This document shows, piece by piece, positions 32,898 to 41,857 of a stretch of 64,000 nucleotides of DNA (position 1 is the stretch's first letter; every line of letters begins with the position of its first letter). The DNA is taken from positions 62,001-126,000 of the forward strand of contig CANFOT010000001.1 of the NCBI GenBank assembly GCA_947448625.1, written 5' to 3'. This DNA is from Burkholderiaceae bacterium. Its GTDB lineage: Bacteria; Pseudomonadota; Gammaproteobacteria; Burkholderiales; Burkholderiaceae. The translations under genes and the position numbers were made by a program. The notes under the pieces are model-generated. The model made no database searches and was not told the DNA's origin. It saw nothing but the letters and a program-made list of their open reading frames with translations.

Positions 32898-34994
32898 TTA
32901 ACTTAACACTGCGATACCATCGGCAGCCTTAACGCCTTTGCCCTCTGAAAATACAAATACAGGGTTGATCTCGCACTCAATGAGACGATTATCGAGACAG
33001 GCGACCAACTCTGAAAATTGCACGATCGCTTTTATAAGGCTAGGCACATCACACTTCGGCCGACCACGATATCCATCGAGCAACGGCCAAGTCTTTAATG
33101 TCTGAAGCATCTCGAGTACCTCTTCCTCGCTAAAAGCCTTGCCAGGAGTAATCAAACGCATCTGAGTGTCCTTGAAAATCTCAGCTGTAACACCACCCAT
33201 TCCAACTAATACAGCGGTTCCCAATGGGTCACGGTGCATTCCCACCATCATCTCCACTCCACCAGAAACCATTTCCTGCACCAGGAATTCATCGACGTTA
33301 GCGCCTGCTTTTGACTTTACGTCTATAGCCATCGCCTGCATTCTGTTTAAGAGTTCGGCAGAGGGGACATTCAAGGCAACACCGCCCACCTCAGTTTTAT
33401 GAGTAATTTGATTCGACAAGATTTTCAGCACCACCTTATCACCCAACGCTTTAGCAGCACCAAAATCAGGATTTGCGACGTTTACTACAAACTCTTTAAC
33501 GCCTGGAATACCAAATGCAGAAAATAGATTTTTTGCCTGATATTCATTTAAAGATCCATGTAGGTTAGCAACATCCAAATTAGCTGGGGACTTCACTAAG
33601 CTTCCCTCGGCAATTTTTTCATTTTTTAGTTGGCTAGCATGGAGCATGCTTGATAGGGCAACACTACAGCTTTCTGGTTGAGAAAACGCCGGCACACCAA
33701 GCTTGGTCATTAATGCCCCCGCAATTGGCGCATGAGGACTCACATAAGCAATCACAGGCTTATCGCTGGTTTGCATACAATCACGAACGGCACCTGCCAT
33801 CAAATCCGGCATAGATAAACTAGAGGATCCCAAGATCAAGATTAAAGCGTCATAAGTTGGGCTATCGAGAAGTGCGGCGATGGCGCCACGCAATAGATCA
33901 GGCTGCAATCCTGCGAGTGTGACATCAATTGGATTGCGATCAAGAACAGCCTGATCCCCGGGCTGCAAGGCACGCAAACGTGCCGCCGTGATCTCATCCG
34001 GCACGGGAGTATCAAAGCCCCACTCACCCAAACTATCGGCAACCAATGTGCCAGCACCGCCAGTGGAAGTCAAGATAGCAACACGCTTGCCTTTTAAGAC
34101 TCTTCCAGAGGATAGGGCGGCAGGAATATCTAAAAAGTCGGAGAACTTGTTGGCACGAATAATGCCTACCTGCTTAAAAAGGGCATCATACATTTTGTCA
34201 GCGCCAGCTAAGGCGCCGGTATGAGAAACCGCAGCCTTTATACCCGCTTCCGATTTACCAACCTTGTAGACAACAATCGGTTTACCTGCTTTTTTTGCCC
34301 TTAAAGCTGCTGCGCGGAATTTTTCCGGGTGACGAATACTCTCGATGTAGAGAACAATGACCTTAGTGCTGGGGTCATCAGTCAAATAATCCACAAAATC
34401 GGCGAGCCCAAGATCTGCCTCATTGCTGGTTGATACCAACTTAGACAATCCCAAGCCACAAGCAGTTGCTCGCGATAGTAAGGAGCCTAATATGCCACCG
34501 CTTTGTGAAATAACACTCACGGAGCCCTTCGGAAATTCATCCATCTCTAAAGCGCTGCTTGGAGATAAAGGAATGTCATCGGTAATATTGACCATACCAA
34601 TAGTATTGGGTCCGAGAATACGCATTGCGCCTGCAGCCGCAATAAGCTCCTCTTGTTTTTTTAAGCCTTCAGGACCATGCTCAGCAAAGCCACTCGTTAG
34701 AACGATTGCTGCTGGAGTGCCCATAGCGGCTAGCTCCTTCACCGCACTTAAGGCCTTATCAGTTCCAACCATGATGATCGCTACGTCAGGTGTTTCTGGC
34801 AATGAATTGATATCGGGATAACACTTTAAACCAGCGATTTCTTCAACCCTAGGATTGACCGGGTAAATTTTTCCCTTGAAGTGATGTTTTTGCAAATAAG
34901 CAATAGGCCTACCAGCTGTCTTTTTTGGGTCTGTTGAAGCGCCAATTACAGCAATACTGTGTGGCTCCATTAGCTTTTGAATTGCATTACTCAT
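32898..34994 (-). CDS. ADP-forming acyl-CoA synthetase (acetate--CoA ligase family, fused subunits)
   Basis: A 698-residue NDP-forming acyl-CoA synthetase. Domains in order are a CoA-binding domain (IAVIGASTDPKKTAGRPIAYL, 14-34), two succinyl-CoA-ligase-like domains with the phospho-histidine motif SHTGALAG (H258), and a C-terminal ATP-grasp domain (about 480-698: EYQAKNLFSAFGIPGVKEFVV, FLVQEMVSGGVEMMVGMHRD, ECEINPVFV). It would activate a carboxylic acid at the cost of ATP to ADP. It sits after a crotonase gene and before the hydrolase in the operon. Confidence 0.92.
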   Translation of the reverse strand: MSNAIQKLMEPHSIAVIGASTDPKKTAGRPIAYLQKHHFKGKIYPVNPRVEEIAGLKCYPDINSLPETPDVAIIMVGTDKALSAVKELAAMGTPAAIVLTSGFAEHGPEGLKKQEELIAAAGAMRILGPNTIGMVNITDDIPLSPSSALEMDEFPKGSVSVISQSGGILGSLLSRATACGLGLSKLVSTSNEADLGLADFVDYLTDDPSTKVIVLYIESIRHPEKFRAAALRAKKAGKPIVVYKVGKSEAGIKAAVSHTGALAGADKMYDALFKQVGIIRANKFSDFLDIPAALSSGRVLKGKRVAILTSTGGAGTLVADSLGEWGFDTPVPDEITAARLRALQPGDQAVLDRNPIDVTLAGLQPDLLRGAIAALLDSPTYDALILILGSSSLSMPDLMAGAVRDCMQTSDKPVIAYVSPHAPIAGALMTKLGVPAFSQPESCSVALSSMLHASQLKNEKIAEGSLVKSPANLDVANLHGSLNEYQAKNLFSAFGIPGVKEFVVNVANPDFGAAKALGDKVVLKILSNQITHKTEVGGVALNVPSAELLNRMQAMAIDVKSKAGANVDEFLVQEMVSGGVEMMVGMHRDPLGTAVLVGMGGVTAEIFKDTQMRLITPGKAFSEEEVLEMLQTLKTWPLLDGYRGRPKCDVPSLIKAIVQFSELVACLDNRLIECEINPVFVFSEGKGVKAADGIAVLS

Positions 34995-35019
34995 ACTTAT
35001 CCTATTTCTTCAACGTAGA

Positions 35020-35817
35020 TTATTTCTTTTTAGCAGCGGCGGCTTTTTCTAAAAATGCCAGCACAGACTCGCGATGCTCAGTACTCGTGTAGCAAATTCC
35101 CTGAGCTTGACTGCCTTGCGCAAATACTTGCGCAGCAGTAGTTTCAAAAGTTTGGTTCAGAATGGTTTTGCCCAGGGCTAGCGCGGTAGAAGAGCCTTTG
35201 CTTAGCTCGGCTGCCCAAGCCTGAGCATCCGCAAGTAGCGACTCTGCCTGAGCTAGCTTATCAACAATACCAATCTGCAAGGCCTCATCAAGATCCACTT
35301 TTCTTCCTGAGAAGATGAGCTCCTTCGCCTTCACTAGACCTACACGTCTAGGCAAAAAGTACATACCGCCACCATCAGGGATAATGCCGCGATTAATATA
35401 AGACCAAGTAAAGCTTGCACCCTCGGCGGCCATAATGAAATCACATGCCAAGGCAGTATCAGCTCCTAAGCCAGATGCTGGGCCATTTACCGCTGCAATC
35501 GTTGGCTTTGGCATCGTATGCAATAACGAAACAGCATGGTGTACACGCTGCTGACGATGCCAACCATTAAAAGCAATTTCTCCTGTAGGGGCCTGCATTC
35601 TTTTTTCCATCCCCGAAATATCGCCGCCAGCGCAAAAGCCCTTGCCGTTACCAGTTAACACTAATGCACGAATAGATTTATCAGCGGCAACCATTTCCAG
35701 GGCCTCAATAAATTCGCTACGCATAGCGTCACTCATTGCATTCCGTTTTTCTGGGCGGTTCAGACATAAGGTTGCGATGCCATCATTGACGCTTAATTCA
35801 ATTAATTCAAAATTCAT
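35020..35817 (-). CDS. Enoyl-CoA hydratase/isomerase (PaaG-like isomerase type)
   Basis: A 265-residue crotonase. The oxyanion region is FCAGGDISGM (61-70) and GPASGLGAD (112-120). The hydratase glutamates are not kept: D120 and Y140 stand in their places, but D148 in IIPDGGGMYFLPRRVG is present, as in PaaG-like and dienoyl-CoA isomerases. A role in isomerising a double bond or ring CoA intermediate is more likely than hydration. It is between the Bug gene and the ADP-forming synthetase. Confidence 0.9.
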   Translation of the reverse strand: MNFELIELSVNDGIATLCLNRPEKRNAMSDAMRSEFIEALEMVAADKSIRALVLTGNGKGFCAGGDISGMEKRMQAPTGEIAFNGWHRQQRVHHAVSLLHTMPKPTIAAVNGPASGLGADTALACDFIMAAEGASFTWSYINRGIIPDGGGMYFLPRRVGLVKAKELIFSGRKVDLDEALQIGIVDKLAQAESLLADAQAWAAELSKGSSTALALGKTILNQTFETTAAQVFAQGSQAQGICYTSTEHRESVLAFLEKAAAAKKK

Positions 35818-35847
35818 TTCAATTCCTTGTACAAATTTTTATTGGAT

Positions 35848-36843
35848 TTATTCGGGGGCAATATTTGCATTTTTAATAACGGCACGCCACCGCAACTCTT
35901 CCGCCTTAACAAACTTTCCAAACTCTTCCGGCGTTCCAGTCTTAATTACTAAGCCCTCACCTTCTACGCGGCTCTTAAAGGCGCTAGATTGAGCAGATTT
36001 TTTTATCGACGCATTTAACTTGTTAATCACGTCCGTAGGGGTGCCCGCTGGAGCAAAATATCCATACCAGCTTCCAGCTGAATATCCAGGCACACCACTC
36101 TCCGCAACAGTGGGAAGCTTTGAAAGTTGTGCCGTAGGAGAACGGGTTGGTGTGGTGACTGCAAGCGCACGTAATTTTCCAGCATCCACCAGACTACCTA
36201 CGGCCGATGCGGTTGCAAACATAACATCAACTTGACCGCCAATGACGTCAGTAAGCGCTGGCCCAGCCCCCTTATAAGGAATATGAGTCAACTTGGTGCC
36301 CGCCATGGAATTAAATAATTCTCCAGCAAGATGGGCTGAGGTGCCTCCACCTTGAGAGGCATACGACAACTTTCCGGGATTTGCTTTTGCAGCAGCAAGA
36401 AAATCTACAAAGGTCTTATAGGGGCTATCCGCTGAAACTACCACTACATTGGGAGAAACGCCAACCAAAATAACAGGCGCAAAGTCTTTGTCTTGTGAGT
36501 ATGGAAGTTTTGCTTTTAAGCTAGGATTTACAGCATGGGCCAATGTAGCAACAACCAAGGTATAGCCATCAGCCGGACTTTTTGCCAAGGCATCAGTTCC
36601 GATAATGGTGCTACCGCCAGGCTTGTTATCAATCACAATGGCTTGCCGTAAATCTTCGGCCATTGCCACACCCAGAGTTCTTGCTACCAAATCAGTTCCC
36701 CCGCCTGGAGCAAAAGGCACAATCACTTTAATGGGGTGATCAGGGTACTGCGCTAAAGCAGGCTCGATAGCTAAAGCACACAAAAGCAGTGAGGTCAGGG
36801 CACAAATGAAATTTTGGGCAGTTACCCTAAATTGATAAACCAT
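35848..36843 (-). CDS. Bug/TctC substrate-binding protein
   Basis: A 331-residue periplasmic Bug protein with a signal peptide (about residues 1-31, ALA-QY) and mature start YPDHPIKVIVPFAPGGGTDLVAR, then DNKPGGSTIIG, SPADGYTLVVA and HIPYKGAGPAL. It heads the operon of crotonase, ADP-forming synthetase, hydrolase, FadB-like and dehydrogenases, and faces the divergent IclR gene. It probably binds the acid that this operon degrades. Confidence 0.92.
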   Translation of the reverse strand: MVYQFRVTAQNFICALTSLLLCALAIEPALAQYPDHPIKVIVPFAPGGGTDLVARTLGVAMAEDLRQAIVIDNKPGGSTIIGTDALAKSPADGYTLVVATLAHAVNPSLKAKLPYSQDKDFAPVILVGVSPNVVVVSADSPYKTFVDFLAAAKANPGKLSYASQGGGTSAHLAGELFNSMAGTKLTHIPYKGAGPALTDVIGGQVDVMFATASAVGSLVDAGKLRALAVTTPTRSPTAQLSKLPTVAESGVPGYSAGSWYGYFAPAGTPTDVINKLNASIKKSAQSSAFKSRVEGEGLVIKTGTPEEFGKFVKAEELRWRAVIKNANIAPE

Positions 36844-36915
36844 ATAGATCTCCCAAGACTTTTTATTGAAATTATTTGAGGATGAGTATGACTGAACTTA
36901 TGAAGTAATTTATGG

Positions 36916-36940
36916 TTTAATTCCACTAGATGGAATTAAA
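36916..36940. promoter_or_regulatory. 25-bp inverted repeat overlapping the IclR start codon
   Basis: Perfect 10-bp arms, TTTAATTCCA (36916-36925) and TGGAATTAAA (36931-36940), surround the 5-bp centre CTAGA. The ATG of the IclR gene (36930) lies at the edge of the right arm. The repeat is in the gap between the Bug operon and the divergent IclR-thiolase pair, so it is a good candidate for an autoregulatory operator of the IclR protein. The arm core TGGAAT/ATTCCA resembles IclR-family sites. Confidence 0.7.
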
Positions 36941-37709
36941 AACGCCCACCCCAAAAATAAATAGATCCCTCATACGGGGTTTAGAAATCCTGCGCTGCTT
37001 CAAGCCAGGGGTTGATCTTCTGGGTAACGGCGAAATCTCAGAACGAACCAAGCTACCACCCTCAACCGTAAGCCGCCTCACCCAGACGCTTGTTTTATCG
37101 GGGTTTCTGGAGCACAGCGAACAATATTCAGCCTACCGACTGGCACCGACAGTCCTCAGCTTGGGTCACGCTTATAAGATGGGGTTGCGCGAACTGAAGT
37201 TGGCTGAACCTTTGATGAAAAAGGCGTCTGAAAAATATAAGCTCAATGTGGGATTGGCGATCGCAGACCGGATGGAGATGGTTTATCTGGAGTCAGTACG
37301 GTACACCAAGAATATTGCCTTACGCACTGTCGTTGCAGGTCAACGTGTACCCATTGAACGTACGTCCCTGGGCATGGCCTGGATTGCGACCCTCAGCCCA
37401 GATTTGAGAAAAAAATTGATGGCGGACCTCAAAAGTCAAAAATTGAAAAATTGGACTCAAATTGAAAGTGACATTCAAACCGCAATAGGGAGCATTGCTA
37501 TAAACGGATACTGTATCGCTAGCTGGCTACCGGAGATTTTTGCCATCTCTACCCCCTTAACTTTGCTAAATGGGCAAAAAGCCTCATTGAATTTCAGTGC
37601 ACCGGCAAATAGTAATTTGAGTAAAGTCATTAATGACTATGCACCTCACCTAATTGAGTTAAAAGATATGATTGAGTCTGCATTCAAAAATAATTTAAAA
37701 ACCACCTAA
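36930..37709 (+). CDS. IclR-family transcriptional regulator
   Basis: A 259-residue regulator. It has an N-terminal winged helix (about 12-75: RSLIRGLEILRCFKPGVDLLGNGEISERTKLPPSTVSRLTQTLV) and a C-terminal IclR ligand-binding domain (ADRMEMVYLESVRYTKNIALRT, VPIERTSLGMAWIA). It starts on the palindrome at 36916-36940, so translation or transcription start may be controlled by its own product. It is followed after 4 bp by the thiolase gene and probably controls both this pair and the divergent operon at 35.8 kb. Confidence 0.93.
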   Translation: MELKTPTPKINRSLIRGLEILRCFKPGVDLLGNGEISERTKLPPSTVSRLTQTLVLSGFLEHSEQYSAYRLAPTVLSLGHAYKMGLRELKLAEPLMKKASEKYKLNVGLAIADRMEMVYLESVRYTKNIALRTVVAGQRVPIERTSLGMAWIATLSPDLRKKLMADLKSQKLKNWTQIESDIQTAIGSIAINGYCIASWLPEIFAISTPLTLLNGQKASLNFSAPANSNLSKVINDYAPHLIELKDMIESAFKNNLKTT

Positions 37710-37713
37710 GCTT

Positions 37714-38934
37714 ATGAACAATAAAAATATTGCTACCGTATACATCTGCGATGCCATCAGAACCCCAATCGGCCGATATGGCGGATCCTTATCAAGCGTA
37801 CGCGCAGACGATCTAGGAGCTGTTCCAATCAAAGCATTGATGGAGCGTAATCCTCAAGTGCAATGGGATCAAGTGGATGACATTATTTATGGATGTGCTA
37901 ACCAAGCAGGTGAAGATAATCGCAATGTAGCGCGCATGAGCGCTTTGCTAGCAGGGCTTCCACCACAAGTACCAGGCGCCACCATCAATCGTCTTTGTGG
38001 CTCAGGAATGGATGCGGTTGGTACTGCAGCTCGCGCAATTGCAGCAGGAGAGGCTAATCTCATGATTGCAGGTGGTGTCGAAAGTATGAGTCGCGCACCC
38101 TTTGTCATGCCTAAGGCAGAATCCGCATTCTCACGTAATAACTCCGTTCAAGATACAACGATTGGATGGCGTTTTATTAACCCACTCATGAAAAAAATGT
38201 ATGGCGTTGATTCCATGCCAGAGACAGCAGAAAATGTAGCCGATGACTTCAAGATTAGTCGCGAGGACCAAGATCGCATGGCTCTAGATAGTCAAAATAA
38301 AGCTGCTGCTGCCCAAGCGAATGGTCGCCTTGCAAAAGAAATCACCCCGGTATTTATCCCACAGAAAAAAGGGGATCCAATTGCTGTGACTCAAGATGAG
38401 CATCCTCGTGCAACGACGATTGATGTACTCGCAAAACTAAAGCCGATTGTTCGGCCCGATGGCACCGTGACAGCGGGCAATGCTTCTGGAGTAAATGACG
38501 GGGCTTGTGCACTGCTATTGGCTAGCGAGGAGGCTGTTAAGAAATATCAACTAAAACCCCGCGCCAAGATTGTCGGCATGGCTACTGCTGGCGTGCCGCC
38601 ACGTATTATGGGAATTGGCCCCGCTCCCGCATCCCAAAAATTACTCAAACGTCTTGGCATGACTATTGATCAGATAGACGTCATTGAGCTAAACGAAGCA
38701 TTCGCATCTCAAGGTCTGGCGGTACTTCGTGAATTGGGCGTACCTGATGACGATATACGCGTCAATCCAAATGGAGGTGCCATTGCACTTGGCCATCCGC
38801 TAGGCATGAGTGGTGCCCGCCTCATTACTAGTGCAGTAGTCGAGCTAGAGGAGCAGAAGAAGCGTTTCGCCCTATGCACCATGTGCATAGGAGTTGGCCA
38901 AGGAATTGCAATGGTCATCGAGCGAGTGACTTAA
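37714..38934 (+). CDS. Acetyl-CoA C-acyltransferase, 3-oxoadipyl-CoA-thiolase-like
   Basis: A 406-residue thiolase. Catalytic residues are C95 (NRLCGSG), H361 (ALGHPLGMSGAR) and C391 (CTMCIGVGQG). The N-terminus (YICDAIRTPIGRYGGSLSSVRADDLGAVP) and the stretch DTTIGWRFINPLMKKMYGVDSMPETAENVA are like PcaF, the 3-oxoadipyl-CoA thiolase of the beta-ketoadipate pathway. The rest of that pathway is not visible here, so it may serve as a general thiolase ending the beta-oxidation-like route of the 27-36 kb operon. Its end overlaps the end of the convergent CaiB gene by 4 bp. Confidence 0.9.
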   Translation: MNNKNIATVYICDAIRTPIGRYGGSLSSVRADDLGAVPIKALMERNPQVQWDQVDDIIYGCANQAGEDNRNVARMSALLAGLPPQVPGATINRLCGSGMDAVGTAARAIAAGEANLMIAGGVESMSRAPFVMPKAESAFSRNNSVQDTTIGWRFINPLMKKMYGVDSMPETAENVADDFKISREDQDRMALDSQNKAAAAQANGRLAKEITPVFIPQKKGDPIAVTQDEHPRATTIDVLAKLKPIVRPDGTVTAGNASGVNDGACALLLASEEAVKKYQLKPRAKIVGMATAGVPPRIMGIGPAPASQKLLKRLGMTIDQIDVIELNEAFASQGLAVLRELGVPDDDIRVNPNGGAIALGHPLGMSGARLITSAVVELEEQKKRFALCTMCIGVGQGIAMVIERVT

Positions 38935-40130
38935 GAACGAACAACCCCTTCAGCGATCCATTTCGAAATCTCCGCATCACTAAACCCAAGTGCGCGGAGA
39001 ATTTCAGAAGAATGTTCACCTGACTTAGGTGGCTCATGCCGCACCCCGAGCCTCTTGCCACCCATCATGAGCGGCAATAAAGGCACCGCAGTTTCTGCAC
39101 CTGCATTGGGTCCATCAGTTACATGAATCGGAGCAAGTCCACCAGTTGCCAGTAAATGAGGGTCATTAAATAGCTCTTCAGGTCTGGTAATTGGGGCGAA
39201 TGGAAGTCCATGAGATTCAAATATTGAACTGATCTTAGCTGCTGAAAATCCAGCGAGCCTTTTTTTAATCTCGGGAATTAAACTTGGCCTAGCCTCTACG
39301 CGCAAGTTATTGCTAGCGAGCTTGGCATCTTGAAAAAAATCGTCAAACCCAAAAGCCTCGCAGAAGATTTTCCATTGAGTATCAGACACGACTGCCAAGA
39401 AAATTTTCTCACCATCAGCCACTTCAAATACATCATATATTGCCCAAGCAGAAATTCGACTGGGCATTGGCTTAGCTGCTTTACCAGTAACCGCATACTG
39501 CATCATGTGTTGACCGACTAGAAAAATATTGTTTTCAAACAAAGAGCTTTGAATTTCTTGCCCTTCGCCCGTCAAGTCACGCTGCCTTAAAGCAGCCATC
39601 ACACCAATGGCACCAAAGATTCCACCCATAATGTCATTTACCGAAGAGCCGGCGCGCAGAGGCCGATCTTCGGGACCAGTCATATAGGCCAAGCCACCCA
39701 TCATTTGCACAACCTCGTCCAAAGCTGTTCGATGATCGTAGGGCCCCGGCAAAAAACCTTTATGTGACACGTAAATTAATTTCGGGTGCAATTGATGCAA
39801 GGTCTCATAGTCAAGACCCATTTTTGCCATCGTTCCCGGCTTAAAGTTTTCACTGACAACATCAGCAGAAGCAACCAACTTCCTAACAATCTCGATCCCC
39901 TCTGGGGTTTTCATGTCGACTGAAACACTTTTTTTATTTCGATTAAACATCGGAAAAAAACCCGCGCCCGATCCTAATAATTTTCGAGTTTTATCGCCAT
40001 CAATTGGCTCAACCTTAATCACCTCAGCGCCAAGGTCTGCGAGGATCATTCCACACGTTGGGCCCATCACCATATGAGTAAATTCAACAACGCGAATTCC
40101 GGCATACGGAAGCGGCTTACTATTCTCCAT
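38931..40130 (-). CDS. CaiB/BaiF CoA-transferase
   Basis: A 399-residue class III CoA-transferase with catalytic D166 (GSSVNDIMGGIFG), N-terminal VVEFTHMVMGPTCGMILADLGAEVIKVE and ADVVSENFKPGT at 89-100. It forms a TAATG overlap with the HMG-CoA-lyase-family gene before it, so the two make one unit: one adds or moves CoA, the other splits the product. It converges with the thiolase gene. Confidence 0.92.
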   Translation of the reverse strand: MENSKPLPYAGIRVVEFTHMVMGPTCGMILADLGAEVIKVEPIDGDKTRKLLGSGAGFFPMFNRNKKSVSVDMKTPEGIEIVRKLVASADVVSENFKPGTMAKMGLDYETLHQLHPKLIYVSHKGFLPGPYDHRTALDEVVQMMGGLAYMTGPEDRPLRAGSSVNDIMGGIFGAIGVMAALRQRDLTGEGQEIQSSLFENNIFLVGQHMMQYAVTGKAAKPMPSRISAWAIYDVFEVADGEKIFLAVVSDTQWKIFCEAFGFDDFFQDAKLASNNLRVEARPSLIPEIKKRLAGFSAAKISSIFESHGLPFAPITRPEELFNDPHLLATGGLAPIHVTDGPNAGAETAVPLLPLMMGGKRLGVRHEPPKSGEHSSEILRALGFSDAEISKWIAEGVVRS

Positions 40131-41071
40131 TAACGCTTATCCCTTTTACTCACATCAAATCCCTTTGGCAGACCAGCCTCAGGAGTCATTCCATAAATTA
40201 CCTCATGAGGTAGGCCGGCACGGAGCGCCTCCCTAGCTTTGAATAATTTTTCGAGATCAACTCCCGTCTCAATCCCCATCGCCTCAAACATAAAGACTAA
40301 ATCCTCGGTAACCACATTCCCGGAGGCGCCTGGTGCATATGGACAACCACCCAAACCTCCCATGGATGAGTCAAAGGAGGTAACCCCCTCTTCATAAGCC
40401 GCCAGGCAGTTTGCTAACCCAAGCCCACGCGTATTGTGCAGGTGAGCAGCGCCCGCCTTATCTCCAATCGCATGACGTAAGCGTCTAAATAATTTTTTAA
40501 TTTGAGCCGGATTGGCATATCCAGTCGTGTCGGATAGTCCTGCCTCATCTACACCAGCCCGCACCACCTGATCCGCAAGCCAAATCACATCATCCTCGGG
40601 CACCAAGCCCTGAAGCGTGCAACCAAAAGCGGTAGCAATGCCAACCTCTATCCTGATAGATGGTGCATGAGCATTTCTAAATTCCACGATTCGCTTAAGC
40701 TCCTCAACCATTTCTTCTCGCGTCTTACGAACATTGGCCAATGAATGGGCAGCGCTAGCAGAAACTGGAATAGTGATCTTGTCGACACCGGCCAAAATCG
40801 CATGTTCAGCACCTTTTAAATTCGGCACCAGCGCTAAGACAGTTAATCCATTTAAAGTTTTTGCATATCGCGCAATTTCAGAGGCATCAGCCATTTGAGG
40901 CAACATCTTTGCAGGCACAAATGAAGCCACTTCAATTTCTCGGATACCAGAGTCAAATAAAGCATCTACCCAAAGCTTCTTGTTGGCCGTTAGCATAATG
41001 GTTTTGATGGATTGCAAACCATCCCGAGGTCCAACCTCACTTATTAATACTGCAGTTGACGCCGCATGCAT
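40130..41071 (-). CDS. Hydroxymethylglutaryl-CoA lyase family protein
   Basis: A 313-residue TIM-barrel lyase. The active-site start is VGPRDGLQ (R16, D17). The metal-binding histidines lie in HLHNTRGLG, and the mobile cysteine loop is GGLGGCPYAPGASGN. It cleaves HMG-CoA or a related 3-hydroxy-3-carboxyl-acyl-CoA. It is the first gene of the pair with the CaiB transferase and faces the divergent IclR gene at 41131. Confidence 0.92.
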   Translation of the reverse strand: MHAASTAVLISEVGPRDGLQSIKTIMLTANKKLWVDALFDSGIREIEVASFVPAKMLPQMADASEIARYAKTLNGLTVLALVPNLKGAEHAILAGVDKITIPVSASAAHSLANVRKTREEMVEELKRIVEFRNAHAPSIRIEVGIATAFGCTLQGLVPEDDVIWLADQVVRAGVDEAGLSDTTGYANPAQIKKLFRRLRHAIGDKAGAAHLHNTRGLGLANCLAAYEEGVTSFDSSMGGLGGCPYAPGASGNVVTEDLVFMFEAMGIETGVDLEKLFKAREALRAGLPHEVIYGMTPEAGLPKGFDVSKRDKR

Positions 41072-41083
41072 ATCGTTCTATCC

Positions 41084-41102
41084 TATGGAATACAGTTCTA
41101 TA
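41084..41102. promoter_or_regulatory. IclR-type candidate operator
   Basis: The imperfect inverted repeat TATGGAA-TACAG-TTCTATA has the spacing and core TGGAA-N5-TTC(C/T)A reported for IclR-family sites. It lies in the gap between the HMG-CoA-lyase gene and the IclR gene. A TTGAAT/TATAGA-like promoter on the minus strand overlaps it. One position breaks the symmetry. Confidence 0.45.
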
Positions 41103-41130
41103 TATTTAACCATATTTCATTCAATAGAGC

Positions 41131-41847
41131 ATGCCTAGAAGATCCAACAACGCAGATAAAGAGAAGATCTCCCTCTCAATTGATGGCGTTGCATCTGTTG
41201 ATAAAGCCCTAGGGGTTCTTTGTCTCTTTACGCCCCTCAAGCCAGAGCTCACGCTTGCTCAAATCGCTACAGATACTGGACTCTATAAAAGTACCGCATT
41301 AAGAATGCTGGCATCTTTAGAGAATGCAGGCCTAGTCATCAAAAAGATGGATGGGAAATACATTCTTGGTCGATCTATAGCCGTACTCCATAGCGCGTAT
41401 CAGGAAAATGCATCCCTAGAAAACATTGCAATGCCCATATTAAAAACGCTAATGGAATCCACTCAAGAGAGCGCGGCGTTCCATGTGCGACAGGGTGATA
41501 AGCGACTATGTTTATTTAGAGTGGATTCAAATCAAGCATTACGCGACCACATTAAAACTGGCGATCTGCTGCCATTGGATAAAGGTGCCGGCGGTAAAGT
41601 CTTGCTGGCTTTTGAGGGTGCAAATGGAAAAATATTCTCAAAAATCCGCGAAGAGATGCTCTTAGCAATCTCCGGTGATAGAGTGAAGGAAATGGCTGGA
41701 ATTTCAGCCCCAGTATTTAATAACCAAGGTTTACTCGGTGTGATTACGTTGACGATGCCCGCCTATCGCTTGCTTGATAAGCAAAAGAAGATGGTCCGAG
41801 ACAGCGCCAAAAAGCTAACCGAACTATTGGGCGGCACTTTTAAATAA
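41131..41847 (+). CDS. IclR-family transcriptional regulator
   Basis: A 238-residue regulator. The N-terminal winged helix is at about 18-80 (VDKALGVLCLFTPLKPELTLAQIATDTGLYKSTALRMLASLENAGLV) and the IclR effector domain follows (ESTQESAAFHVRQGDKRLCLFRV, LDKGAGGKVLLAFEG). It is divergent from the HMG-CoA-lyase/CaiB pair and is followed after 10 bp by an MFS gene, so it probably controls both sides. Confidence 0.93.
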   Translation: MPRRSNNADKEKISLSIDGVASVDKALGVLCLFTPLKPELTLAQIATDTGLYKSTALRMLASLENAGLVIKKMDGKYILGRSIAVLHSAYQENASLENIAMPILKTLMESTQESAAFHVRQGDKRLCLFRVDSNQALRDHIKTGDLLPLDKGAGGKVLLAFEGANGKIFSKIREEMLLAISGDRVKEMAGISAPVFNNQGLLGVITLTMPAYRLLDKQKKMVRDSAKKLTELLGGTFK

Positions 41848-41857
41848 TAATGAGGTC

